Assembly (NCBI GenBank): GCA_037968495.1
Contig: JBBKVP010000013.1
Span: 1 to 12,887 of the forward strand
Direction of reading: 5' to 3'
Length of the DNA stretch: 12,887 nucleotides
Origin: Aestuarierythrobacter sp037968495
Lineage (GTDB): Bacteria > Pseudomonadota > Alphaproteobacteria > Sphingomonadales > Sphingomonadaceae
This document shows positions 6,607 through 12,887 of the stretch, in pieces; the first letter of the stretch is position 1; every line of letters starts with the position of its first letter. The notes beneath the pieces were generated by a model. That model saw nothing but the letters and a program-made list of their open reading frames with translations. It ran no database searches and was not told where the DNA came from. The translations under genes and the position numbers were made by a program.

Positions 6607-8172
6607 GGTTTGTTCGGTTGGCTCTTTATACACTAGCACGGGTTTGCGGGCGGCCAGCGTTTCATCGAGCCGCCTGCGCGGTGTAAAGTGCGGCGCGCTG
6701 TGCAGGCTTTCGTCGCCTGCCACCGCCCGCTCCGCCACCGAACGCAGCGATGCGATGAGGCGGTCGGTGCCGTCCTTACTCTCAGTTTCGGTTGGCTCGA
6801 TCAGCATCGCGCCGTGGACCACCAGCGGAAAATAGACCGTCATCGGGTGGAAGCCCTCGTCGATCATGCCTTTGGCGATATCGAGCGTCGAAAAACCCTC
6901 TGCCAGCCCATTATCGCTGAAGAGCGCTTCATGCATACAGGGGCCTGAATCCGCAAAAGGCGCTTCCAACACGTCATCGAGGCTACGCAGGATATAATTC
7001 GCATTCAGCACGCAATCTTCAGCAACCTGCCGCAGACCGTCGGCACCATGGCTAAGAATATAGGCCAATGCCCGTGTGAACATGCCCATTTGACCCTGAA
7101 ACGCCGCCATCCGGCCAAAGCTGTCAGGATGGCGCTCTCCGGCAGTTTCTTCCTCGACCAACGTCAGCGTGCCGTCCGCATGCAGTTCGGTGAATGGGAT
7201 CGGGCCGTAAGGGCATAGAGCCTCACTCAGCACCACAGGCCCGCTGCCAGGGCCGCCGCCGCCATGCGGGGTGGAGAACGTCTTATGCAGATTGATGTGC
7301 ATCGCATCCACGCCAAGATCGCCGGGGCGGACCTTGCCAACGATGGCATTGAAATTGGCTCCGTCACAATAAACATATCCGCCAGCGGCGTGAACAGCAT
7401 CAGAAATTGCTTTAAGATCACGCTCGAAAAGCCCGCAAGTATTGGGATTTGTGATCATAACACCCGCAACATCTGGGCCAAGACGGGCCTTGAGAGCCTC
7501 CAGATCGACACGTCCATCGGGGGTCGCAGGAATGTTCTCTACGCGGTACCCAGCGAAGGCCGCAGTCGCAGGATTGGTGCCATGAGCACTTTCGGGCACG
7601 AGGATAACCTCGCGGGCATCGCCTTTGGCCTCCAGCGCGGCACGGATACACAGCACGCCGCATAATTCGCCATGAGCGCCCGCCTTGGGGGTCATTGCCA
7701 CGCCGTGCATGCCGGTTAGCGTGATCAACCAATGCGCAAGCTCATTGATAACGCCTAACGCGCCCTGAACCGTCTGGACGGGCTGCAGCGGATGCACATC
7801 GGCAAAGCCGGGCATCCGCGCGACCTTTTCATTCAGGCGCGGGTTGTGCTTCATCGTGCAGCTGCCGAGCGGGAAAGGCCCCAAGTCGATTCCGTAATTC
7901 TGGCGGCTGAGGCGGGTGTAATGGCGCACGGTTTCCGGCTCGGTCAAACCGGGTAAAGGTGCTACGTCAGTCCGTAAATTTCCCGAAAGTGACGCCATGA
8001 CGTCATATTCCGACTCGTCGATATCGACGCCGCAATTCGACGGACTGCCAAGTTCGAAAATCAGCTTCTCTTCGAGCATCAGCCCGCGGTCGCCACTCAC
8101 TGTTGGGGAAGTAGGCGCGACACCATCCGCATATATCTCGGGCTTCCAGCCGCTCTTGTTCGGGGCGTTCAT
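6604..8172 (-). CDS. gcvPB: Glycine dehydrogenase (decarboxylating) subunit 2, P-protein
   Basis: The C-terminal half of the split P-protein of the glycine cleavage system. With GcvPA it decarboxylates glycine using pyridoxal phosphate and passes the aminomethyl group to the lipoyl arm of GcvH, in the cytoplasm. It has 522 residues, normal for this subunit. The cofactor lysine is K297 in INLHKTFSTPHGGGGPGSGP (293-312). Other family stretches are PLGSCTMKHNP (101-111), PKAGAHGEL (162-170) and PESAHGTNPA (193-202). It starts with an ATG that overlaps the gcvPA stop by four bases (ATGA, 8169-8172), and has AGGAGA six bases upstream inside gcvPA, so translation is coupled, as expected for two subunits needed in equal amounts. 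Confidence 0.97.
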   Translation of the reverse strand: MNAPNKSGWKPEIYADGVAPTSPTVSGDRGLMLEEKLIFELGSPSNCGVDIDESEYDVMASLSGNLRTDVAPLPGLTEPETVRHYTRLSRQNYGIDLGPFPLGSCTMKHNPRLNEKVARMPGFADVHPLQPVQTVQGALGVINELAHWLITLTGMHGVAMTPKAGAHGELCGVLCIRAALEAKGDAREVILVPESAHGTNPATAAFAGYRVENIPATPDGRVDLEALKARLGPDVAGVMITNPNTCGLFERDLKAISDAVHAAGGYVYCDGANFNAIVGKVRPGDLGVDAMHINLHKTFSTPHGGGGPGSGPVVLSEALCPYGPIPFTELHADGTLTLVEEETAGERHPDSFGRMAAFQGQMGMFTRALAYILSHGADGLRQVAEDCVLNANYILRSLDDVLEAPFADSGPCMHEALFSDNGLAEGFSTLDIAKGMIDEGFHPMTVYFPLVVHGAMLIEPTETESKDGTDRLIASLRSVAERAVAGDESLHSAPHFTPRRRLDETLAARKPVLVYKEPTEQT

Positions 8173-9539
8173 GCTGCTTCTCCTGCAAGCACTTGCTCGA
8201 GCGCATTAGCGAACGCTTCGATGTCTTCACTAGTGGTGGTTTCGGTTGCAGTGACAAGCAGCCCATTGGCGAGCTGATCCGCCCCGGGATAAAGCCGTCC
8301 AAGCGATACACCGCCCAACACGCCAGCTTCAGCCAACTCACGCACCACATCGCGGGCATCACGCGGCAACATCACGGCAAATTCGTTGAAGTAATTATCG
8401 TTGAGGATCGACACACCCGGGACCTTTTCAAGCCGCTCAGCAGTCTGGCGGGCACGTGAGTGGTTCACACGGGCAAGCTTGTTCAGCCCTCCCCCGCCCA
8501 GCAAGGTCATATGAATGCTGAAGGCCAGCGCGCAAAGTCCTGAATTAGTACAAATATTGCTGGTCGCCTTCTCGCGACGGATATGCTGCTCGCGGGTCGA
8601 GAGCGTCAGTACGAAACTGCGCTTTCCGTCCGCATCAACAGTCTCCCCACAGAGCCTTCCGGGGATCTGGCGAACATATTTCTCGCGGCATCCGAATAGG
8701 CCAAGATATGGTCCGCCGAAATTGAGGCCTACGCCGATCGACTGGCCCTCACCCACGACTACATCCGCACCCAGAGCGCCCGGCGCTTCGAGCATGCCAA
8801 GCGCAACCGGTTCGGTTACGACAGCAATCAGTAACGCGCCCTTGGCATGCGCCGCATCAGCCACTTCCTGCAGATTGCCAACACGGCCAAGAATATCGGG
8901 ATATTGCACGACAACAGCACTGGTCGCATCATCAATGCGCGCGATCAGGCCCTCATTGTCCGGTAGGCCCTGAATGGTCGGCATGGCATCGGCGATCACA
9001 TCCTTGGTGAACTTCGCCATCGTCTTGACCGTCGAGATGTAATGCGGATGCAGCGCGCCCGATAGAACCACGCGGTTACGCTTCGTGATACGACCCGCCA
9101 TCGCTATCGCCTCCCAGCAAGCGGTCGAACCGTCATACAGCGAAGCATTGGCGATATCGGTCCCAAACAGGCGCGCAACCTGTGACTGGAATTCGAACAG
9201 AACCTGCAGCGTGCCTTGCGCGATTTCCGGCTGATAGGGGGTATAAGCAGTCAGAAACTCGCCGCGTTGGATCAGATGATCGACACTGGCGGGAATGTGA
9301 TGGCGATATGCCCCTGCGCCCAAGAAGAACGGCGCCTGCCCCGCGTTGAGATTATTGGCCGAAAGCCGCCCCATATGCCGCTCCACAGCCATTTCACTGG
9401 CATGCATCGGTAAATCGCGGATCGGTCCGTCCAACCGCGCCTCGGCAGGCACATCGGCGAAAAGATCATCAATCGAACTGACGCCAATTTTGGCGAGCAT
9501 TGCGGTCCGGTCGTCGGCAGTCAGGGGCAGATAACGCAT
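8169..9539 (-). CDS. gcvPA: Glycine dehydrogenase (decarboxylating) subunit 1, P-protein
   Basis: The N-terminal half of the split P-protein, 456 residues, a usual length for GcvPA. It pairs with GcvPB to form the working decarboxylase; the cofactor lysine is carried by GcvPB, and none is expected here. Family stretches visible are RYLPLTADDRTAML at the start, PFFLGAGAYRHHIP, FLTAYTPYQPEIAQGTLQ, and the C-terminal half with REQHIRREKATSNICTN. The ATG is four bases after the gcvH stop. I see no good Shine-Dalgarno sequence, so initiation probably relies on ribosomes finishing gcvH. The order T-H-PA-PB matches many alphaproteobacterial and Gram-positive gcv operons with a split P-protein. Confidence 0.97.
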   Translation of the reverse strand: MRYLPLTADDRTAMLAKIGVSSIDDLFADVPAEARLDGPIRDLPMHASEMAVERHMGRLSANNLNAGQAPFFLGAGAYRHHIPASVDHLIQRGEFLTAYTPYQPEIAQGTLQVLFEFQSQVARLFGTDIANASLYDGSTACWEAIAMAGRITKRNRVVLSGALHPHYISTVKTMAKFTKDVIADAMPTIQGLPDNEGLIARIDDATSAVVVQYPDILGRVGNLQEVADAAHAKGALLIAVVTEPVALGMLEAPGALGADVVVGEGQSIGVGLNFGGPYLGLFGCREKYVRQIPGRLCGETVDADGKRSFVLTLSTREQHIRREKATSNICTNSGLCALAFSIHMTLLGGGGLNKLARVNHSRARQTAERLEKVPGVSILNDNYFNEFAVMLPRDARDVVRELAEAGVLGGVSLGRLYPGADQLANGLLVTATETTTSEDIEAFANALEQVLAGEAA

Positions 9540-9543
9540 TATT

Positions 9544-9915
9544 TCAGAGGCTTTCTACAAAGTCATTGTACTTCGCTTGACTCAACAGCCCTTCGAGCTC
9601 GGCCATGTCGGACAGTGTTAGTTTGAACAGCCAACCGTCCTCTTCCGGATCGGAATTGACGAGATCAGGCTGCTCTTCAAGATCCTCATTCACCTCCAGA
9701 ACGACGCCCGAAACGGGAGTGTAGACGTCCGATGCAGCCTTCACTGAATCGACAACGCAGGGTGCATCGCCTTTGCTCAGCTCCGCGCCTTCATCGGGCA
9801 GTTCGATATAGGTAATGTCGCCAAGCTGGCCTTGCGCATAATCAGTAATGCCAATGGTGCCGACTTCGCCGTCGACGTCGATCCATTCATGTTCTTCAGT
9901 GAAATAGCGGGTCAT
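9544..9915 (-). CDS. gcvH: Glycine cleavage system H protein (lipoyl carrier)
   Basis: A 123-residue lipoyl-domain protein that shuttles the aminomethyl intermediate from the P protein to GcvT, and electrons to the L protein (lpd, not in this window). The lipoylation site is K59 in VVDSVKAASDVYTPVSG (54-70). The usual Glu three residues before the lysine is Asp here, a conservative change. The N-terminal YFTEEHEWI and the GITDYAQGQLGDI segment (22-34) are typical. A strong ribosome binding site, GAGGAGA (9924-9930), lies 8 bases before the ATG and overlaps the gcvT stop codon (9929-9931). The gap to gcvT is 13 bases, so the two are translationally linked. Confidence 0.97.
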   Translation of the reverse strand: MTRYFTEEHEWIDVDGEVGTIGITDYAQGQLGDITYIELPDEGAELSKGDAPCVVDSVKAASDVYTPVSGVVLEVNEDLEEQPDLVNSDPEEDGWLFKLTLSDMAELEGLLSQAKYNDFVESL

Positions 9916-9928
9916 TTCTGATGTCTCC

Positions 9929-11074
9929 TCAACGGAAATAGCGGGTTGGAACGAAGGGCATTTCGGTGATCTTTGCGGGCAAACGCTTGCCGCGCATTTC
10001 GATCTCTAAATTGTCGGAAAAGGCATATTTGGAATTTACTGTTGCCATAGCGATGGGATGCTGAAGGCTGGGCGAGAAGCCACCTGAAGTGACTGCGCCG
10101 ACCTTTGTGTCACCGGCATAGACCTCGGCGCCCTCACGGGCAGCCTGACGGCCTTCTAGCGAAAGCCCGATGCGCGTGGTTGGTGCGCCGTCCGCCAGCA
10201 GTTTCAGAATACGGTCAGAACCGGCGAACTTCCCTTCAGCGCGGCGGGCCTTGGAAATCGCAAAGGTCAGTCCTGCACTCACAGGATCGCTCTCAGGCGT
10301 AAGGTCATGGCCATATAGCGGCAGACCAGCCTCAAGGCGCAGCGAATCCCGCGCGCCGAGGCCGATGGGCTTCACTTCATCCATAGCAACGAGCACGTCT
10401 GCCAATTTCTCGGCGAATTCGCCCGGGATGGATATCTCAAAGCCATCTTCCCCAGTATATCCAGCGCGGCTGATCCATAGCGGCACGCCGTCCCAGTCGA
10501 AGAACCCTGCCTGCATAAATTTGAGTTCGGTCGCCCCCCAAGCAATGCGCGCCATCGCGGTCACGGCTTCCGGCCCCTGCAATGCCAGCAACGCTTGGTC
10601 GGCATGGTGGTTGAGGGTCAGTTCTTCAGGCAGCGCCTCGTAAAGATAGGCAATGTCGTCCCACTTCATCGCGCCATTCACGACCATCGCGAGATGCTGG
10701 CCGGTATTGGTCACAATCAAATCGTCGAGGATGCCGCCATTTTCGTCCAGCAGCAGCGAGTACCGCATGCGGCCCGGCTTCAAAGCGGAGATGTCGCCCG
10801 GGAGGATTGTCTCAAGCGCCTCGGCACCGCCCCTTGTATCTCCATTGGCGCCCTCAAGGGTAAGCTGGCCCATGTGGCTGACATCGAACAATCCCGCATG
10901 CTCGCGCGTCCAGAGATGCTCAGCGATAATGCCTTCATATTGGATGGGCATGTGGTAGCCCGCGAACTCGACCATCCGCGCGCCTTGGGCCCGATGCCAA
11001 GAATCAAGTGGAAGCGCTTCGGTCTCAATTACTTCGTCTAGGTCTTGTTCGGCACTCAGGTTTTCATCAGTCAC
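9929..11074 (-). CDS. gcvT: Glycine cleavage system T protein (aminomethyltransferase)
   Basis: GcvT releases ammonia from the aminomethyl group held on GcvH and gives the one-carbon unit to tetrahydrofolate, forming 5,10-methylene-THF. The protein is 381 residues from the GTG at 11074. Motifs are LPLDSWHRAQGARMVEFAGY (21-40), LFDVSHMGQ (62-70), the GGILDDLIV segment (113-121) carrying the conserved Asp pair, RAGYTGEDGFEI (203-214), ARDSLRLEAGLPLYGHDL (241-258) and the C-terminal PFVPTRYFR. I chose the GTG because AAAGGA (11081-11086) sits six bases upstream; a TTG five codons earlier (11089) has no site and would place this AAAGGA inside the gene. Before the conserved start there is an acidic leader of about 20 residues (ENLSAEQDLDEVIETEA). 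It is the first gene of the operon, 32 bases after a tandem glycine riboswitch. Confidence 0.96.
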   Translation of the reverse strand: MTDENLSAEQDLDEVIETEALPLDSWHRAQGARMVEFAGYHMPIQYEGIIAEHLWTREHAGLFDVSHMGQLTLEGANGDTRGGAEALETILPGDISALKPGRMRYSLLLDENGGILDDLIVTNTGQHLAMVVNGAMKWDDIAYLYEALPEELTLNHHADQALLALQGPEAVTAMARIAWGATELKFMQAGFFDWDGVPLWISRAGYTGEDGFEISIPGEFAEKLADVLVAMDEVKPIGLGARDSLRLEAGLPLYGHDLTPESDPVSAGLTFAISKARRAEGKFAGSDRILKLLADGAPTTRIGLSLEGRQAAREGAEVYAGDTKVGAVTSGGFSPSLQHPIAMATVNSKYAFSDNLEIEMRGKRLPAKITEMPFVPTRYFR

Positions 11075-11080
11075 AGGAAG

Positions 11081-11086
11081 TCCTTT
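11081..11086 (-). promoter_or_regulatory. Ribosome binding site of gcvT
   Basis: AAAGGA on the - strand, six bases before the GTG at 11074. It decides between that start and a TTG at 11089. The overlapping stretch GGACTTCCT (11075-11083) can pair with part of the second riboswitch aptamer, so this site is the probable point of control. Confidence 0.7.
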
Positions 11087-11106
11087 CAAGCCAAGCTTGC
11101 GGGACC

Positions 11107-11308
11107 CCCTCTGTCGGAAAACCTGAGAGCATCGTCTGCGAGGTGCAGACTTCCCCCTTCGGTGGCCGCCCGCAACGTGCGAGAGACTCTTTCCAGAGTA
11201 TCGCTATCGAACCCTTGCGGTCCATTTGCCTGAGAGATTCCGGGGCGGTTGCTCCTTCGGCGTCCAACGATCCAAATTACGAATCGAGAGAACTCTCCCG
11301 CGCGGTTC
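11107..11308 (-). ncRNA. Tandem glycine riboswitch upstream of gcvT
   Basis: Two glycine aptamers in a row on the - strand. Aptamer 1 spans about 11308-11209. Its closing stem pairs GAACC-GCG with CGC-AAGGGUUC, and it holds GGGAGAG, the core GCCGAAGGAGCAA (11249-11261) and CUCUCAGGCAAAUGGACCGC (11217-11236). Aptamer 2 spans about 11199-11107. CUCUG (11194-11198) pairs with CAGAG (11109-11113), and it holds the core GCCACCGAAGGGGGAAG (11150-11166) and CUCUCAGGUUUUCCGACAGAG (11109-11129). Nine bases separate the aptamers, as usual for the tandem type that precedes gcv operons and normally turns them on when glycine is plentiful. No terminator hairpin with a T tract lies between it and gcvT, so control of translation is more likely than transcription attenuation. 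Confidence 0.95.
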
Positions 11309-11318
11309 AGCGACGAAC

Positions 11319-11350
11319 AACGGGATGAAGGCCCGTTACGCCCAAGTCAA
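11319..11350 (-). promoter_or_regulatory. Candidate promoter and hairpin before the glycine riboswitch
   Basis: The 45 bases between the SDR-like stop and the riboswitch contain TTGACT (11345-11350 on the - strand), a good -35 match. The hexamer 17 bases on is CATCCC, a poor -10. The same stretch has a perfect 6-bp inverted repeat, AACGGG/CCCGTT (arms 11332-11337 and 11319-11324, 7-base loop), without a T tract. It could be a promoter for the gcv operon, a weak end for the upstream transcript, or both. Confidence 0.3.
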
Positions 11351-11353
11351 TTA

Positions 11354-12058
11354 CTACGCTTGAGAAATCGGTGTCTCGCGGTCCAATTTGCTCGCCGCAC
11401 GGTGGATAGCATCATTTTCATGCACAAATTTGCCGCCTGCCTTCTGACCAGCAAAGAACAACATGGCCTCTGCAACGACTTCCGCGTCGATTGCGCGATA
11501 CTTCCGTTTCTCGCCCTGAAGGAACAAATTGCCGAGCGGGCTGGCGATAATCCCCAACCGTTCTAGCACCCGCCTATCATTGCCGCGCTCACCGCGAAGT
11601 AGGCCGGGCCGGATGATATCAAGCCGCTTGAAGCCGATCTTTCGCAGTTCGCGCTCAACCTCGCCTTTGACTCGCAAATAGAAGTTGCTGGTCATCGGAT
11701 CGGCGCCGACTGAGCTGATAACGATAGCGTGTTCAGCGCCCGCCTCCTTCGCGGCGCGTGCACTTTCGAGCACCAGCTTTTCATCAACCGCGCGAAAAGC
11801 TTCTTCATCCTGACCGGACTTGCTCCATGTGGTCCCGAGCGCACAGGCAAAAATCGGTGCGCTGGCGGCAGCAAGCGCCTCGCCCCACCCCTCGATAGGT
11901 GCGACCAGCACTTCCATTCGGGCGCCTGGGGGCAAAGGCATTTCGTTCCGGGCGATGGCCACAATCCTGAAATCGGTCCGGCCAACCGCCTTCTTGATGA
12001 GCGAAGTGCCTATCAGGCCAGTTGCTCCGACAAGCGCTATGCGAGTTTGGTCAGACAT
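11354..12058 (-). CDS. NAD(P)-binding SDR-like protein (HTATIP2/NmrA-like)
   Basis: A 234-residue Rossmann-fold protein of the atypical/extended short-chain dehydrogenase group. It has the glycine-rich nucleotide site GATGLIG (11-17), the strand VISSVGAD (113-120) and a YLRVK (127-131) matching the YxxxK pair, so it could bind NAD(P)H and possibly catalyse. The overall pattern, with IIRPGLLRGER at 148-158, resembles HTATIP2/TIP30-like oxidoreductases of bacteria; the substrate is unknown. I chose the ATG at 12058 (MSDQTRIALVG), with GAGGGG (12066-12071) seven bases upstream, rather than an upstream start that adds 13 residues with no fit to the fold. It overlaps the end of the dGTPase-like gene by 8 bases, so the two are co-translated. 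It ends 45 bases before the glycine riboswitch. Confidence 0.82.
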   Translation of the reverse strand: MSDQTRIALVGATGLIGTSLIKKAVGRTDFRIVAIARNEMPLPPGARMEVLVAPIEGWGEALAAASAPIFACALGTTWSKSGQDEEAFRAVDEKLVLESARAAKEAGAEHAIVISSVGADPMTSNFYLRVKGEVERELRKIGFKRLDIIRPGLLRGERGNDRRVLERLGIIASPLGNLFLQGEKRKYRAIDAEVVAEAMLFFAGQKAGGKFVHENDAIHRAASKLDRETPISQA

Positions 12059-12887
12059 TGCGCAACCCCTCGGGCACTTTGCCATAAATACGGGCACATT
12101 CCTGGATGGCGTAGCGGTCCGTCATTCCCGCGATGAAATCGCTGATGTACCGTGCGCGTTCCGGCTGACTTTCGGGCATGGTTTCACGCCAGCCTTCCGC
12201 CAGCTCGTCTGGTGCTTGATCGTAAGCGGCATAGAGGCGCGCCACGACATCGCGTGCACGCTCTGACGTGTTGATCTGCTCGGGGTGATAATACAGCCGG
12301 TCATACATGAACGCTTTAAGCTTACGCTCCTGCTCCGCCATTTCCAGGCTGAAGCGGGCGAGCGGCATTCCGGCAGCGCGAACATCGTCGATATTATCCA
12401 CCCCTCCGAGGTTCTCCTGCGTGTTCTGGATCAAATCATTGACCATCAGACCGATCTGACCGCGCACTAGCTCACGCAGCTGGCGCTCCCGCGGGGCATT
12501 TGGGAAGCGCGCTTCGACAGCACGCCACTGGTCCGCGACGAAATCCAGTGTCAGCAAGTCGTCCAGTTCGAGAAAACCCGCGCGCAGGCCATCATCAATG
12601 TCGTGATTGTCATAGGCAATATCGTCCGCAATCGCCGCGACTTGTGCCTCCAGCGACGGATATTGGCTTAATCCGAGCGGGAAAGCAGCGTCCAGTTCGG
12701 CCAAGGCCCAGCTTGGCGCGAAAACTGGCCCATTATGCTTCGCCAGCCCCTCCAGCAATTCCCAGGTCAAATTCAGGCCCTGATGATCGCAATAGGGGCT
12801 GTCGAGCCGCATCAGAGTGCGCAATGTCTGCGCATTATGGTCGAAGCCGCCTTGCCTCTCGGTCGCTGCCGAAAGCGCCGCTTCCCC
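12051..12887 (-). CDS. dgt: dGTPase-like HD-domain phosphohydrolase, 5'-truncated
   Basis: C-terminal 278 residues of a deoxyguanosinetriphosphate triphosphohydrolase-like protein. Such enzymes split dNTPs into deoxynucleoside and triphosphate and help balance the nucleotide pool. The frame is open to the right edge; the first visible residues are GEAALSAATERQGGFDHNAQ, which in this family follow directly after the GHPPFGH metal-site motif, so that motif and the N-terminus lie outside. The second metal-site element is visible as DDIAYDNHDIDDGLRAG, with the HD pair at residues 95-96 of the partial protein. GLNLTWELLEGLAKHNGP is another family stretch. A TTG at 12824 gives a shorter open frame but cannot be the true start, since the family sequence continues upstream. 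The SDR-like gene overlaps its 3' end by 8 bases. Confidence 0.9.
   Translation of the reverse strand, partial: GEAALSAATERQGGFDHNAQTLRTLMRLDSPYCDHQGLNLTWELLEGLAKHNGPVFAPSWALAELDAAFPLGLSQYPSLEAQVAAIADDIAYDNHDIDDGLRAGFLELDDLLTLDFVADQWRAVEARFPNAPRERQLRELVRGQIGLMVNDLIQNTQENLGGVDNIDDVRAAGMPLARFSLEMAEQERKLKAFMYDRLYYHPEQINTSERARDVVARLYAAYDQAPDELAEGWRETMPESQPERARYISDFIAGMTDRYAIQECARIYGKVPEGLRNV

Noticed and set aside
11107..11308. Reading small open frames on either strand across the region before gcvT as genes
   Set aside because: The - strand sequence matches two glycine aptamers with conserved cores and closing stems; the open frames there have no coding character.
12051..12824. Treating the TTG at 12824 as the start of the dGTPase-like gene
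   Set aside because: The same frame stays open to the window edge and encodes family-typical residues (GGFDHNAQ) upstream, so the gene is cut by the window.
1..12887. Search for mobile elements, CRISPR arrays, tRNAs and phage genes
   Set aside because: I saw no transposase or integrase motif, no regularly spaced repeat and no tRNA-like cloverleaf in the intergenic gaps, which are all under 100 bases apart from the gcvT leader.

Overview
The window looks like the chromosome of an alphaproteobacterium, most likely Sphingomonadales near Erythrobacter/Erythrobacteraceae. This is inferred from the high G+C (about 60% by eye), the alphaproteobacterial style of the SMC hinge, an entericidin-type micro-lipoprotein, an ABA4-like (DUF4281) membrane protein and the split glycine cleavage P-protein. 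It is compact housekeeping DNA. I see no insertion sequence, prophage, CRISPR array, tRNA or rRNA.

Left part (1-4500). A 5'-truncated smc gene runs on the + strand. It converges, two bases apart, on a small two-helix membrane protein gene on the - strand. That gene is divergent from an EamA-type transporter gene (+). Next comes a 42-codon entericidin-like lipoprotein gene (+), then a strong hairpin with T tracts on both strands that can end transcription from both sides.

Middle and right part (4501-12887). Everything here is on the - strand. In transcription order it reads: a dGTPase-like HD hydrolase (its start lies beyond the right edge), an overlapping NAD(P)-binding SDR-like gene, a tandem glycine riboswitch, gcvT, gcvH, gcvPA, gcvPB, an ABA4-like gene and an AMP-forming acyl-CoA synthetase gene. 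The gcv genes encode the T, H and two-subunit P proteins of the glycine cleavage system. The L protein (lpd) is not in the window.

The gcv genes are tightly packed: gaps of 13 and 4 bases, then a 4-base overlap. The ribosome binding sites of gcvH and of the ABA4-like gene overlap the stop codon of the gene before them. The ABA4-like gene therefore looks like the fifth member of a glycine-responsive operon, although its known relatives are linked to carotenoids. The acyl-CoA synthetase follows after a 91-base gap and may or may not share the transcript.

The most interesting points are the tandem glycine riboswitch with a visible candidate for how it hides the gcvT ribosome binding site, the ABA4-like gene coupled to gcvPB, and a cluster of three CTAG sites with an 8-bp inverted repeat between the transporter and entericidin genes. 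I found no clear evidence for a wholly undescribed system.
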